A stretch of 64,000 nt of DNA. Source: Crotophaga sulcirostris. Taxonomy: Eukaryota > Chordata > Aves > Cuculiformes > Crotophagidae. This document shows, in pieces, positions 1 to 13,100 of this stretch (the stretch's first letter is position 1; every line of letters begins with the position of its first letter). The stretch is taken from assembly GCA_013397455.1 (NCBI GenBank), contig VYZB01000125.1, positions 1,317,900 through 1,381,899 of the forward strand, in the 5' to 3' direction. The translations under genes and the position numbers were made by a program. The notes below the pieces were generated by a model. It searched no databases, had not been told where the DNA came from, and was given only the letters and a program-made list of their open reading frames with translations.

Positions 1-192
1 CCACTGGAATGCGCTGCCCAGGGTGGTGGTGGAGTCGCCGACCCTTGCAGTGTTTAAGGGAAGATTGGATGAGGCACTGAGTGCCATGGTTTAGATGATG
101 AGGTGGTGTTCGTGTTGGCTTATAGGTTGGCTTATAGGTTGGACTTGATGATCTTGGAGGTCTCTTCCAACCTGGTTATACTGTGAAACATA
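1..192 (+). mobile_element. CR1: CR1 LINE, 3' end (truncated by window edge)
   Basis: This is the 3' terminal part of a CR1 non-LTR retrotransposon, entering from the left edge. It begins within the last ORF2 codons and 3' UTR ('cactggaatgcgctgccca', then 'gtttaagggaagattggatg') and ends with the CR1 signature 'ggttggacttgatgatctt' followed by 'ccaacctggttatactgtga'. This 3' structure is what CR1 reverse transcriptase recognises for target-primed insertion. The copy carries a local 12-bp tandem duplication ('gttggcttatag' at 114-125 and 126-137, then a partial third copy to 142). The terminal octamer-type tail is degraded. It appears to belong to the same 3'-end subfamily as the element at 28339-28426, since both share the 'gatgatga' and 'ggtgtt' block before the terminal signature. 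It is a dead copy without coding capacity here. Confidence 0.88.
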
Positions 193-3100
193 GAGCTGGT
201 GAAAGTGATGGCTGAATGTGCCCTTGACTTAGCAGGGATTTTTATTTTTACTTATATTCCTTTCAATAATGTAACGGTATGATGGAAAAAACCAACCCTA
301 CAGTCAAACCAATTCTGTGTTGTGTTTAAGTGTGCTGTCGGTTCCGCTTGTGTCCTCTGCTTGTCTTTTAGAGGAGCTTCAGGGTTTCACTATCCCTTCC
401 GATGGAGTCACCACCACTGCTGTTGCAGGCAGGGCTGGGACAAGAGTGAGAAGCTCATGCAGCCCTTCCATCTCAACGCAGGTGGAACCTCTGGCAGCAC
501 AAGCAGCCTTTGTCCTCTCTGTGCTGAGCCCTCACATTCCAAAAGTCTTACTGTACAGTCCTGCTGCACCCACACCTCCTTCATGCCCCTTTCCATACCC
601 ACACTGGGAGCACCAGCTGCTCCTCCATCCCAGGCAGACACCAAAACGCCAGCAGCAGAAGGCTCAGGGCTGCCAATCTTTCCTCAGTTTGCTAATTTTC
701 ACACCTTTTCCAAGGCAGGAGGGTGCTATTAGGGATTCCAAGAGGTCAGGTGCTATATTGAATATAGAAATTCACTTTTCTGCATCAGTTTTCAGATCTG
801 CAGATCCCCAGGAAAACTCAGCAGAGACTTCAAATCCCAACATCCCTTCAAGAATGAGCTCTCAATTTATCCATAAATTATCCTGAAACTGCTAACTGAA
901 AATCAGAACAGGAAACACATTGTTTGACAGGAGTTATTATGTCTACAGATTTGTCTATTTAGACATGAAAATCACACTCCCGTTTATGCTGGCAGGAAAG
1001 CAGGATGACCTCTTTTATTTAGAGAGTCCAGAGATTGTTCATAGTTACTGCAAAAGAAAACTTTGCAGAGACATGGGCAAAAATAGTAATTTCACACTAA
1101 GAAAAACTGCATCATCACTATTATTATATGACTGTCTACTTGGAAAAATCTGGAAGGAATTAAGCGCAACATGTTTTGACATAAGTTGAAAATGATGCTT
1201 AGCAAAAATCATTGAGGTGGTTTTACAAGGCAAACACATTTGTATCTGAAGTGAGATTTCAATCTGTAAATAGAAATGTCACTAGTGATTCTTGCAGGTT
1301 GTGTATTTGGATGATGAAAATATAACTGTTCGATTTAAGAGAAAAATAACCAATTAGAAAATTCATCAGATGCAAATACAATTTCTAATTATATGTAAGT
1401 AAATTCTAAAAAGGAAACGTATCAATAAGGTAGAAAAGAATAACTAATTTAAGTCTTCATTTCACAAGAGCTCACTTAAAGATTGAAGAGCAAGAAAATT
1501 CTTAAAAATGCATCCTACAAGTGCATCAGCAAAACAAGATATTTGAATTTAATACAGGCAATGGAAGTAGGTTTTATTTGCCTCATAGATCTGTTTTCCA
1601 TCCTGATTCCAGTAGTCAATAATGAAGCTTCCCAGATTTTAGAAGTCTCTCTATTGCTGTTCCAGCTCTGCAGGGAGTTTCATACCCATCCTAACTCTCA
1701 TTGCTACTGATGCTCTGAGAGATCCCCCGTGCTTGCTTCAACTCTGAAGTAACCAGATTTGCAGCCGCTCCTCTGGGCACATCACTCGATAGAACTGATG
1801 GCATCAATCCCTCCACAGAGTGCCATCTGCAAATGGTTTTTCTGGTTTAACTGCTATTCTGTCTGGGAAATAAAATTAATTTTGTGTGCCAGGAAAGCAA
1901 GAGTGGCATTTGGGCCCCAGCATCTAGCTGGGGGGCTCTCGTGAGCTGCAGGAACACACCGTGGCTCACCACCAAACGTCCATCCCTCGCAAGGTGTGCA
2001 CGTCTTCTTGCACACACCAAGGTATGCCGGAATCTGACAGTGGGAATGAGCCTCTGTTGTGAGACATTCAATAAAAACATATCACCAGGTGTGCTCTGAG
2101 CAATCCAGTGCTGGGCAGTGCCCTAAATCAGTCTGGGTAGCCCCGCATTCCCATGGCTAGTATGACCTCTCCATCACTGTTTTGAGGTAGAGACATCTGC
2201 ATAGGGAAAGCAGCTCTGGATGCATCTGTTTTCAAATTAAAGAGTGTCCAGACACTGCTGTCAGCATTTTGGTTGAATTAATAGGCCAGATAAAATGCTA
2301 ATTGCAATTACACTAGTCCATGTGCCAAGACTTTGACTCTTGGCCTGACTTATTTGGACTGCAAAAAGCGTGGCAGCTGAATTAGTGATTTTGCTGTCCA
2401 GTATTTGTATATCCTTTGTGATATTCCATCAAGAAATAATACAAGATTATTGTTAGTAACCACAGAGTGCTCTGAGAGATGACTGAAAAGTAACATTTAA
2501 CATCCCTGCATATTTGTTGATGTGGTAACTTCACACAGCCTGCCAGGGAAGCTGGAAATGAAGCACCAGCCTCGGGTGATGTCAAGAGTGGAAATGCTGA
2601 GAACATATGGTTCTTGAAAAGTGCTTGGAAAAAATTTTGCCAGTACAAATGTTCATAGATCATCCCAATAAAAAAATGCTTATTTTAACCTTTTTGTATA
2701 AAAAAAATTACTTATCAGTATCAGCCTCAAGGTAGCAGCAAGCTGTACAATCTAGACCCTCAGGCATCACCTTGCTAGAGGTCTGGAAGACCTGCTATTC
2801 CTTTGAACATCAGTTTGGTAAAGAAACAGGATGTTTGTCAGTTCAGGCAACACAAATGTCTTCACTTTGCTCACACCAACTTGACTTTTTTATTGACAAT
2901 TTTGACAAGCCAAATTGACCAGTAGGCATAAAGCCTGAAGGAACACAGCTTGGGCATCCAGCAAAATGTAACTTATGCGTCATATGCAGTCCATGACAGG
3001 GGCCTGCTGAGCTTGACATATGACTCTGAGTGGCTGGAACTGTCAACTCGAACCTTGGGAAATTGATGAAACCTTTGTTTTAATGCCCTGCTTTCCACCA

Positions 3101-3405
3101 CTGAATTCAGGTATCTTGGTGGTTTTTCCTTCCTCTACATACAACCATCAAACTCCTTTCCCTACCAGTCCTACTGTGCAAATAAAAAAACAATGAATTC
3201 ATGCAACGCCTTTCCTGAATGCAAACCACTGAAAAACAGGCAAAGAAGCCAATGACTAATATTTACGTTAGTAAAGCACATACAAAAGCACCTCAATCAT
3301 GAGACATGCTAAAGTACACCGGAACGTAGTTAAAGTTGTACAGACACGAGCCAGCGGCTTGTGAGGTAACAGGAGCCAAGAGGGAAAGAGTTCCAACAGG
3401 AACCA
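193..3405. other. No gene seen; unique AT-rich sequence
   Basis: There is no convincing exon. The longest open frame (about 317-886, plus) overlaps other open frames on both strands in a slightly GC-richer patch and does not resemble a known protein. A conserved-element candidate lies at 2262-2390. The last roughly 75 bases before 3406 may be the start of the CR1 copy that follows, but I cannot fix the 5' boundary. Confidence 0.5.
2262..2390. promoter_or_regulatory. Candidate conserved non-coding element with homeodomain-type palindrome
   Basis: The block contains a perfect 12-bp palindrome 'taattgcaatta' at 2299-2310, which is two TAATT half-sites facing each other. A 7-bp stem follows at 2324-2330 ('gccaaga') and 2338-2344 ('tcttggc') with a 7-base loop. 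A further 'gaattagtgatt' homeodomain-like stretch lies at about 2379-2390. The sequence is not repetitive and has no open frame of note. Paired TAAT cores in balanced, non-repetitive sequence are common in vertebrate developmental enhancers, but conservation itself cannot be seen from a single genome. The call is an inference from texture and motifs. Confidence 0.25.
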
Positions 3406-4153
3406 GTGAAACACCTTGAAGGAATTAAGAATCATTCCTCTAAGATGACACGGCCAACATGCCAGCTGAAGTGCCTCTACACAAATAGAGGTACATGGGC
3501 AGCATGGGCAGCAAAGAGGAGGAGCTGGAAGCCATTTTGCAGCAGGAGAACTGTGATAGAGTTGTCATTGCAGAAACATGGTTGGATCACTCGCACAACT
3601 CAACTGCTGCAATGTATGGCTGTAAACTCTTCAGAAGGGATAGACAAAGAAGGAGAGGCAGTGGGGTAGCTCTGTATGTTAGGGAGTGTTTGGATTGTCT
3701 GGAGTTTAGTGATGGTGACAATAGGCATAAGTGTTTATGGGTGAGAATTGGGAGGAAGGCCAACAAGACAAATATCATGGTGGGAGTCTTTTACAGACCA
3801 CCCAACCAAGATGAAGAGACAGATTAATTATTCTATAAGAAGCAGGGAGAAATCTCACAGTCTCTAGCCCTTGTCCTTGTGGGGGACTTCAATCTACCAG
3901 ATGTCTGCTGGAAATACAATACAGCAGAGAGGGAACAGTCCAGGAGGTTTCTGGAGTGAGTGGAACACAAATTCCTGATACAGTGAGTGAGCCAACCAGG
4001 GAAGGTACTCCACTGCACCTGTTGTTCACAAACAGAGATGGACTTCTGGGTGATGTGATGGCTGGAGTCCCTTCTCACTTCTCCAAGTATTAAAAACTCT
4101 ATCATTTCATGATCACTATGCCCAAGATGGACTCCAGCCATCACATTCACAGC
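3406..4153 (+). mobile_element. CR1: CR1 LINE fragment, ORF2 endonuclease domain, broken
   Basis: This is a decayed piece of CR1 ORF2 covering the apurinic-like endonuclease that nicks target DNA. Reading begins with QLKCLYTN in one frame at about 3454-3486. It shifts at a 9-bp tandem duplication ('atgggcagc' at 3495-3503 and 3504-3512) into a second frame that runs to 3827. That frame shows the active-site region IAETWLD, then LFRRDRQ, GVALYVRE, VGVFYRPPNQ, and a stop at 3825-3827. Past the stop the same frame continues with SLALVLVGDFNLPD (the conserved GDFN) and CWKYNTAE. A further stop and a frameshift near 3983 lead into VSEPTREG and LLGDVMAG. The HSDH catalytic motif is present only on the minus strand, because the last part is inverted (separate entry). 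The copy cannot encode an active protein. The reverse transcriptase and 3' end are missing, which is unusual for CR1 (normally 5'-truncated) and points to later deletion or rearrangement. Confidence 0.9.
4053..4146. repeat. 18-bp perfect inverted repeat flanking a 58-bp inverted CR1 segment
   Basis: The left arm 'atgtgatggctggagtcc' (4053-4070) is the exact reverse complement of the right arm (4129-4146). The left arm in plus orientation encodes DVMAG, a normal part of CR1 endonuclease. In an intact CR1 the next residues would be a glycine and histidine followed by SDHEMIEF. Here those residues appear only when the spacer (4071-4128) is read on the minus strand: GHSDHEMIEF followed by LILGEVRR. 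So the DNA between the arms has been flipped and the arm duplicated, as expected from a fold-back template switch during replication or repair. Both arms still match each other fully, so the event may be younger than the rest of the decay, or the arms may have been kept alike by hairpin-directed repair. Confidence 0.85.
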
Positions 4154-7100
4154 ACTTTAGAGGCACATTAAAGACATTAAGAACGTAGGGCAACTCACAA
4201 CAGAGAATAAGAGTAATATCCTTGTTGCACTCCGAAAAGCCCAACCTAGCACATTGCTTGCTAGATCACTGCAGTCAGTCATGCTTCTGGAAGAAAACAT
4301 TCATAAGTGTGCATCCCGCACACGCCAGTTCACGAGCAGGGAAGATGTCTAGTGACAAACTCTGCCAGCCATTTCAAAGGATTCAGCTTCACATCTAACA
4401 CTTAACTCAAGAAACCCCTAAAATCCCTAATTATAAATAGCATTTGATTAGTGACTGGGGATAGAGGTGACAATTTAACACAATAAATCTGGGCTTGCAT
4501 TGTTTTCTGGCCTAGGAAATTAATAAAAATCTCATAAAAAGTTTCACTGTCTCCTGTTTGAGGGAGGACAGGGTAGGAATTCAAGTCTCAGACAAAATTC
4601 AAGCTGTACCTGGAGCACAACCTCCATGCCTTTCCCAGCTCATTCATCCTTTGTTCTTCTTGCTAATCCTCATCTCTTCTTTGGAGTTCAGCTTTTATGC
4701 CATGTCAGCACAGGTTAAGTGAGAAGGAAGCTGTTCCGTTTGGAGAAAGTATTCCTTTGACCTCTGCTCAGCTGGACATGGACAAGACAATTCATCGAGG
4801 TTATTTGGGATCTAGACTTGGCTGGATACTGTCTGCTTTATAGCTTCAACCATCTGCTATGTGTCTGCTGTAAAAGAACGTGCTCTTCTGTGAAACAGAA
4901 TTACTGGTAGAACTGTGCGTGCTTCGGTTTCAGAGGGAATATATTTTCTTGATGGGTTTTGTCATTCTGCATGTCAAATCTATATGGGCAGAGATGCTAT
5001 TGCAGCACTTCAAATTAGGCCAGCTTGAGTAAAAAGAAGCGGAACAAGAAATAAATGTGGGAAATTAAACGTATTAAGGAGAACAATTTTTGCTGTGCTG
5101 GGAAGAATTGACCTTACAAATGGGATCTAGAATGAGAAGTCAAAGTGAAACAAAAGTTCAGCCAAATTTCCAGGTTGCTAAAATCCAGCCAGAAAAAGTA
5201 TCAGCAATCTACATCTAAAAGGAAAACAAATCCAAGTCTGAAAGTATAAATAAAGGAACCAGGGAAAGCTCATCAAAAATTAGCAGGAAAACTATGATGA
5301 ACACAACAGAGAACGGAAAAAACTTTCCATTTCAAACACAGATACTGTTTTGAGCCCTGGAGCACCTCTAGCTGCATCTCCCTCTAAGCAAAGCCCAAAG
5401 CATTGCTATTTTCCTCCTTCAGCTCACGGAAGAATCAATAAACATTTTGTGTTTCATGGTCAGAGATGAGATAAGAGCTGCACAGATTTTGCTGGAAACG
5501 TCCTTGCCAGAAAGAACGTGGAAACACTTAGAAGTAATTGTGAGCATAATTATCCACATCTTTGCAGACCTCTTCTTAGGTACCTTGTGTACCCTTAGAT
5601 GAAGATTTCACTCAGACACATTCCTTTGAACTTATTGAGAGTAGATACAGATGCTGGCTGGAAAGTGTGAAAGTCTTTTGAAAAAATTGTTATTGATTTT
5701 TTTTTTAAATTACAAGAACAGGAAATATTTTGACCAACTGTAAAGCTGATGAGATATTGCCTTAAAGATGTTGCTACAGACACATTTCTCTGCTACTTCT
5801 CATTAGATATTTAGGCACCATGCATTAATACAGGCGCAGGACTTGGAGTGGGTTGCCCCACATTAGGCACAGATCCCTCCAGACACTGGTGTATGTGCAA
5901 AAACTATTACTGCTATGAGTCTGCCTGATTGCGTCCTGCCACAGGCTGGAGCTAATTATGAGAAAGAAGCTTATGAATTATTTAAATGACAGAAAAATAT
6001 GTTTATAATTAATAATCGTTATTATTCTTTTCCTGGAGCTGCAATAAACTATGCAGAAAGGGAACGAGTGCTGTGTACACTGAGTGTTTTCTACCACTGT
6101 ATTGAGCAGTGCTGAGAAAAATACAGAGAGAGGGTCTTCAGATGCCTCAGCTGGCTGGCATACAAAGGGGAAAAGTTCAATGAATTGCTTACTGAGAGGT
6201 TTGTCACAGAGCTGACCAAGTCACAGAGCAAGAATAAACAATATAGAGGAGACCCTCTCAGGGAAACAGCAGACCACCTCCCGAGTCCATGCTGCAAAAC
6301 TGATAGCATTCATTCAGAGTGTATTGTAAGTCTCAGCACATAGGCAGGAAGAGCTGCACAATTACACAGAGACAGCGAGTTCCCCCTTCAAAAACAAGCG
6401 GAGAAAGAAAATAATGCTGGTTTAGCCTCATGAGTCGCTTTCTACATTATTACTTCTATTTCTCCAAACTGTAAAATGTGAAATTAATGCTGACCATCTT
6501 TTATCTCATTGGACTTCTGCCATTTCAAAGATTTTCTAAAAAGGCAAAAAAGCTTTTGCCAGCGCCTGTGTTTTCCCATCTCGTACATTACATTATCTGT
6601 TATGCTTAGAACAACCTCTCTGGACATTATGATTAGCTAAAAGCAGAGATGTGCTCTGAACAGCTTCTGTTGCCTTTACAACTCGTCATTTGTACTTAGC
6701 ACATGGCACAGCAGTTACAGAGCAGACCCTGTGTGATGCAAGCCAACCACCCAGCAGTGTGCAGGAGGCATCCCATGCTGGACACCACCAAGTGGTCCCC
6801 CCAGCCTGCCTGGCTTTCCTCAGGGTAGCCCGCTGCACCCAGTGGCAGCACACCAGCTCATATTGCACACAAGGTAAATCCGCCCAGCATCTCCCCAGAG
6901 CATCAGCCACCAAGCCTGGGTAGGGGAGGGGGATGCAGGGCACTATTCCCCAGTGCAATCTGAAGGAAAAACACAGATAAAGACTTTGGAAATCAGTTAC
7001 AAAAAAAGTTATTCAAGACTTACAACTTGAGAATCTCAGTCTGCTCAATTTATCCAAGAGAAAGCTCAGTTAAAAATCTACACAGAAGAGGCGTTTCTGA

Positions 7101-10100
7101 GCACAGGTATATTTTAAAGTCAAAGTAAAAAACATAACAAGGCACAGGGGACCAGAAACTAAACAAAACCAGACTAGAAACAGGCACTCGCTTTTACTAG
7201 GCAGGTGTATGTACCATGGGAACAACTTACAAGCAACACTGCAGGTTTGGATTGCTTTGTATCTTTTTATCAATTCCCTTTAAATTTCTGGCCAAAGAGA
7301 ATTATAATCTTGATTTGGAAATTCACAAGAATCTTGCAACTTAATTTGCAAGGGGTCAGATTCAAGGCCTGTAATAAAGCTTTCCAGCCTCACCACCACC
7401 ATAATGAACTTCATAACTACAGAATATGTAATTCCAGGAGCTGAAGTCCACAGCAAGTGCCTTGACAGCTCAGTAAAATGAGAATTGCCATTAGAGAGGC
7501 AGGCAGGATCTATATGGTTAGATGAACCAGCACAAAGGAGAATGGAGATCCTCTGACTCCCATCGTGTCCCTGTTGTGCCTGCAGAAATCCTGTACCTCT
7601 GGAAGCTGCCAGGTTCTCACAGCCTTGTTAAATACGTATAACCTCACACTGACATCTTTCTTCAACTGGATCTTTAGTTGCTTAGCTTTGCTGAGATTTT
7701 TTACATAGAAATCTCCTCTTTGGGGCAAGACATGGCCTTCCAAGGGGTACTCTGCGTGTATGCTCGTGTGTTCACATCATCTATATTATCATAGGTTGTG
7801 TTCTTCACATGAGAAGCCAGGACGATAGAGAGTGATACAATCTATTACAATGACATTTTCATCAGCATTAAATGTCTTCAGCATAAATTACAACACGAAC
7901 TGATAGAAAATATTTTGGGGGCTATGCTTATGACAGTTACAATTTGTTGCTGGAGAAAACTCTTCATGGACTTAATTTCTCGGTGTCCAATTCATCATCT
8001 CAGATACATTTTTTAACGGATATTAATGTACTCCAAATTACAGCAATGACAATAATTTAGCAGAATCCTCTTTCTCTCCTTGACATTTATAGTAGCCAAC
8101 TTGTACTAAGAAGGTAGCATGCTGCTAAAACCTACAACTGCAGAAGACAGCGCCCAGGTGTGGGTGCACTCCTGCAAGGAGAAGCGCGGCTCTCAGAGGT
8201 TGAAGGAACATGTTGTTCCTTGTGGCAGTCAAGAGAGCAACGGGGCTGCCCTGGCCATGGAGGCACCCCACCATCCTCATCACTTCAGCAGCAATGCCTT
8301 TGAAATTCCCCCTTTTCAAATAACTTTCACAGTCCTCATCACTTTTTCTCAGAACAACAAAGCTGATCATTGCCAGTCACGTCAAACTTGCCCATATAAT
8401 GAAGCTGTAATCACTGGAGAAACTACTAAATATGGGAAAACAATGAATAGTGAAGGAAAAAGTCAAATATTCTGTAATAACATCAACCCAAATTTTCTGT
8501 AACAATATCAATATTAAAATTGAAGTATGGTAGACTACCATCACATTGTGACTGAGTGAAGTACTCAGATTAACCTGACAGGTAGACAAAACCACAGATT
8601 AGCTGTTTTCTGCTTTAAAAATCAACCCATTGACTTTCTTTCAATATGTGTAGACTTTAATAAGCCTACAGTGATGTATTTTATAAAGTGCTGCAAGATA
8701 ACATTCGCAAAACCAGAATTTTGAAAGCAGTTTTCACTTGAGTTGTCACTTTCAATCACAGACAAGGAAACATCTATGCTAATCCTAAATTGGATTTTGA
8801 AACTGAGTAAACTGAAATTTGACAGAAACATTAGTGTCACAATAATAGCAATAATCAACTCAGTGGGTTGATGGGTATTGTGCATAAGTAATGAGTTTGT
8901 TGTATTCATTGCAGATTCCAGAACCTGCATAATGCAATATTCTCCCTGTGAAAAATTAGCACAGCTGAGAACTTCACAATACAACTATCGCCAAAGAGGG
9001 TAAATATTATGGTGCTTCTTTTAGCAACTGCGTGAATTCATTACCTTCTTATTGTAAGATAATTAAGGACTAAAGGCACACAAACAGTTACAAGACCCAA
9101 GGAAATGAGCAGTCCAGGAGGCTGAGGGTTTGACATCTCTGAGGACAGTGCCAGCCATGAGAACCAGCAGTGGCAGGAAGGTTCTGGGAAGTTTGAGAAG
9201 TGTCTCAAACTTACAGTGCCCTGGATCCAGACAACTATATTACGAGACATAGCTTAGTAACACGATGTCTGAAGTCCCATGGAAGAATATATTTTGCTGC
9301 TCTGCATAAAAATTGAAAACCATTGCAAACATGAGCACTCTTGCTTCTTTCCCTGACCATTTGTATTACACTCAGCTTTTATTCATTTTCAGTAACAGTA
9401 GCTTTGTTTTGTAAACCAGAAAGGGGTGTACATCAGAAATGTCTGATGTGTACAAAAAGTGATCTTTCTTAATAAAGTAGAATTCCAGACGTACATTAGA
9501 ATACTTGCAGAATTAACACAATACAGGTATGGATGAAACAAGCTATGAGAATATGAGCAAGGGAACAGAGAAGAGAGAGCAGCAAAACATAGGCTATAAT
9601 TTCCAGTTAGCCAGTGTCGGGACCCCCTTCCATACGATATGAAATGCTCTCACTGAGTTGCCTGGAAAACACCCTCCCTCCACGCACCTGCCAACTTCCA
9701 TAACTTACAAAATGAGATTTAAAACCTACTACTAAGTTTATTTCTCTGGAAAAAATGGTCACTGAAGTCAATCTACCTCACTGCCTGTATCAGCTGCAGC
9801 TGTAATTTTGAAATTTTACAGCCTTTGTTGTATTTTACATTCCACTGGTTAGTCAATTCTGAAATTTAAAATGAAGGCATTGTGATGCCAACAAACCCAT
9901 CCCATGCATGCAGGAGGCAGGAGGGGAGCGAGGTGCCCAGCTGCCACTGAGCTGGGCTCAGCACCTTCCTGTAGTGATACCCAAACCAGGCAGAGCAGTG
10001 CTGGCTCTCATGGGGCTCTCACAACAAATTAGCATTTTTTTCAAACAGCTTTTCTTTTCTGAGGTCACTTTTGTCACATTGTTTTACAGTTTGCCAACAT

Positions 10101-13100
10101 TGCCTTGCCACCTGCCTGAGAAATTCAATTCTCTTTCCAACAGGAAAAATAGAGACAAACTGATTTTCATTATATTTGTACGTTTTTATCCTACATGTGG
10201 CCATCTTCGTCCTTTGACAAGTACTGATGGTTGAGGTTGGGACTGGAGTGGAGACTGAGTTGCAAGTATCTTCACTTCTCTCCTTTAGAGATGTGGTCTT
10301 TTTCATCCTGCTCTCTCCTTCCCCATCTCCAGACAACCCTGCACACCGAGTCACAATTCAGCCTTTCACTGGGAGCCCAGGGCTTGCCACTGAAAGAGGA
10401 AGACTGCATGGAGGGCACATTCCATCCTACTTCTAACACTGGGATTGCCACTCTGGCCTGGGATGTCCCAAAGACCTGAGCAGGGGCCAATGGCTGTGCA
10501 GAGGACCATCCAGGACAGGAATTGAAATAGCGACTGGGGCAGAGACAGATCTGAGGGGTTTCTCCTACTGGTTTCACAGAATTATTTCTGGATTTCTTTC
10601 TCATTTTTAGAAAAGACATATATTAATTCCCATAGAAATATTTTCAGGGCATTGTTCGCTTTCCCCTTTATTTCTCTTTGTACTTTCAGTAGCAGTGAAA
10701 AAGTAATGATGAAAAAGAAGTGACATTATCAACCATTCTGAGAACAAAATTTAAAGTTTTCCAAATTCTCTTCATATAGGGGTTTTATAACGTCCATCAT
10801 TTCCAGTACATCAAAGCAGTTTTTATCTTTAGTTAGTAGTCAGATTTCAAAACACAGGAAATCTGAAGAAAATTAATTTTATGGAAAATAATTAAAGTAA
10901 CATTTTCCAAGAAAAAGTATTTGAAAATGAAATCCATAAAAATAAATCTAAGCACTTCTTAGCTTGACCTAAGATGGTCTAAAACACACAAATGAGTGGT
11001 GTTCCTACAGCCATTTACAGACGGAGTTCAGATTGGCATCTTCCTTTCTCTCTTTGTCTTTACTTTAAACATTTATCAAAATGCATGCTTAATTTTGCAA
11101 CAAAATGCAGGTCTAAAGTTCTAGAATTGGAAAATGTAAAGATTTACTAGAAAAGGAACAAAACTTGTTTGTAAATGAATGTTGTAATTATCTATGAAAA
11201 TAAGAGTAATTTTAAAACCACAGATGAACAGATGTGGTTCTGACTTTTCTGAAATCCCTAGGATAACTGGAAGCAGTGCAGGAGGGATAGCTTAAATCCT
11301 GGCAGCAGGGAGATATTTTTAACAGAACTTTTCTGGGTTGTGAGCTACAAGCAGACATCAAAAATGTTTATTCACAGACCTGCTCTGTTCTGCGGGTCCA
11401 GCACAGTCTGAACTCCGGGAGCACGAGCTGAGCTGGAGTGCATGGGTTCGGCTCAGCTCAGGTCTTCTCACCCTTACCTCCCCACAGCAATGCATCACCA
11501 GAGACAATAACAGTGATAGCTTGTAAAAACAGCCCCAGTTTCTCAAGAACCACAGCTCATGTCCTCTGCCAGGGAGCCACAGAGTGACTCTTCCATTTCA
11601 CTTCAGTTAAGCCCAAGAGAAGATATTTCTGCAAACAGGGTAGCCCAAGAATGGGAGCACCTCTTTTGGCTCTCTGCCTTACTCTGGGATGAACATCTGG
11701 TGATTTACCTGTCTGCTACCATTATTACAGGGAGAGTAAAGTCCCTGCGAGAGACAAAATGCTGAACATCTGGATGCAAGAGCCGAGTGAGAAGAATCCC
11801 AGCTTTATAAACTACTAAATGTTTTTAATCCCACAAACTGCCCTAAAGTGCTTTCAGGAAAACTCACATGGGAAGGAGGCAGCTAACTCCAGCACGTGTC
11901 CTTCCCTGCTCCAAACTTCAGCATTAAATAAAGTAAACCCTTCTCATGCTACAGATTTCTTCTTGAAGAAGCTATGAAAAGGAACAATAATATCAATACA
12001 AACAGCACTGAACATAAATAAATATTCCACTGGTTATCAAGTTTCAATCTGAAGCAGTCCCAGCTTTCACCATTAAACATCCAACCCCACAGTTTGGCTC
12101 TTTCACTGCATATAACAATTTATGATAATGTAATAGTCAATAGCTGTTTTAAAGGGTTCAGTGAACTGTAAAAAAATTACACTGATTTCCAGTTACCGTT
12201 TGTCTTGCTAGCTTTCAATCAGAGGTGATGTTGTCTGTGTAAGAGGTAATTACTTGAAAATGAAATACAAGAGTGTTTGTGTAACTCACATTTTATTCCA
12301 GAGATAAATTTCCACCTGTTTCTGCCCACTTGAAATCCCATATCCACTGGGGAGTGACACATGACACTGTAGGGATTCAGGGATGCTCAGCCGGCAGGAC
12401 TACAGCACACCACACCATGCAAGGACAGCTTCAAAGGTCCAAGTGGTACCTACTGAGGTTGATATGCACATCCCCTTTCCTTCAGTAAATCCAAATATTG
12501 CTGTAAATATTCCATTTATTGTGGTTCAGTCCAAGATGTGGAAAGAATATTACTGGGGTGGAGAAAAACAAGCCCCCCTCCCTGTGTGTGTGGCTGGATA
12601 TTTGTGTTTGGATGGGCATCTAGATAAGTGCTGGCTGAGAAGGGCTCATCCTGCTAGGTTCAACGTCTGGAGTCACATTTGGTTTGTGCCAAACACGAAA
12701 AAAATCTTGTAGCTTTTCATCAAAAACTGAACACAGTGTTTCAATCAAATAAAGCATTTAGTTCCACATGAGATTACTTTTTTTCTCCTTCAATTTTTGG
12801 GTCAGTTAACTGTCACCATGCTCACACTATAAAAATATAAGGTAGCATTTAGAAAGAAAAGCACCACTTCAAAGCATCAAGGCAAGAAGTTCCCTGCTTC
12901 AAATGTCAGCACCAAGTTTTTAACACTTTTAACAGTCTTCTGACTGAAATTCCATTTTTCATAGATTTGATTTGTCAAGTTTCATATACCCCTTCTCCCA
13001 CACCTGGCGGAGGAAAGACAGCTCTTCAGAGGGTCAAACAACCTAGTAAGGAAAAATATGCTCTGGCTCCAGCACGTGTTGAAATCAGCCTCCTGCGATA

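Noticed and set aside
317..886. Longest open frame in the window (about 189 codons, plus)
   Set aside because: It lacks an ATG at its start, overlaps open frames in other phases and on the minus strand, and shows no recognised domain. The patch is simply poor in stop codons.
7510..7743. Charged open frame on the minus strand
   Set aside because: No splice signals and no recognised family; likely chance.
8119..8502. Open frame of about 127 codons, plus
   Set aside because: An overlapping minus frame (8125-8370) is also open. No domain was recognised.
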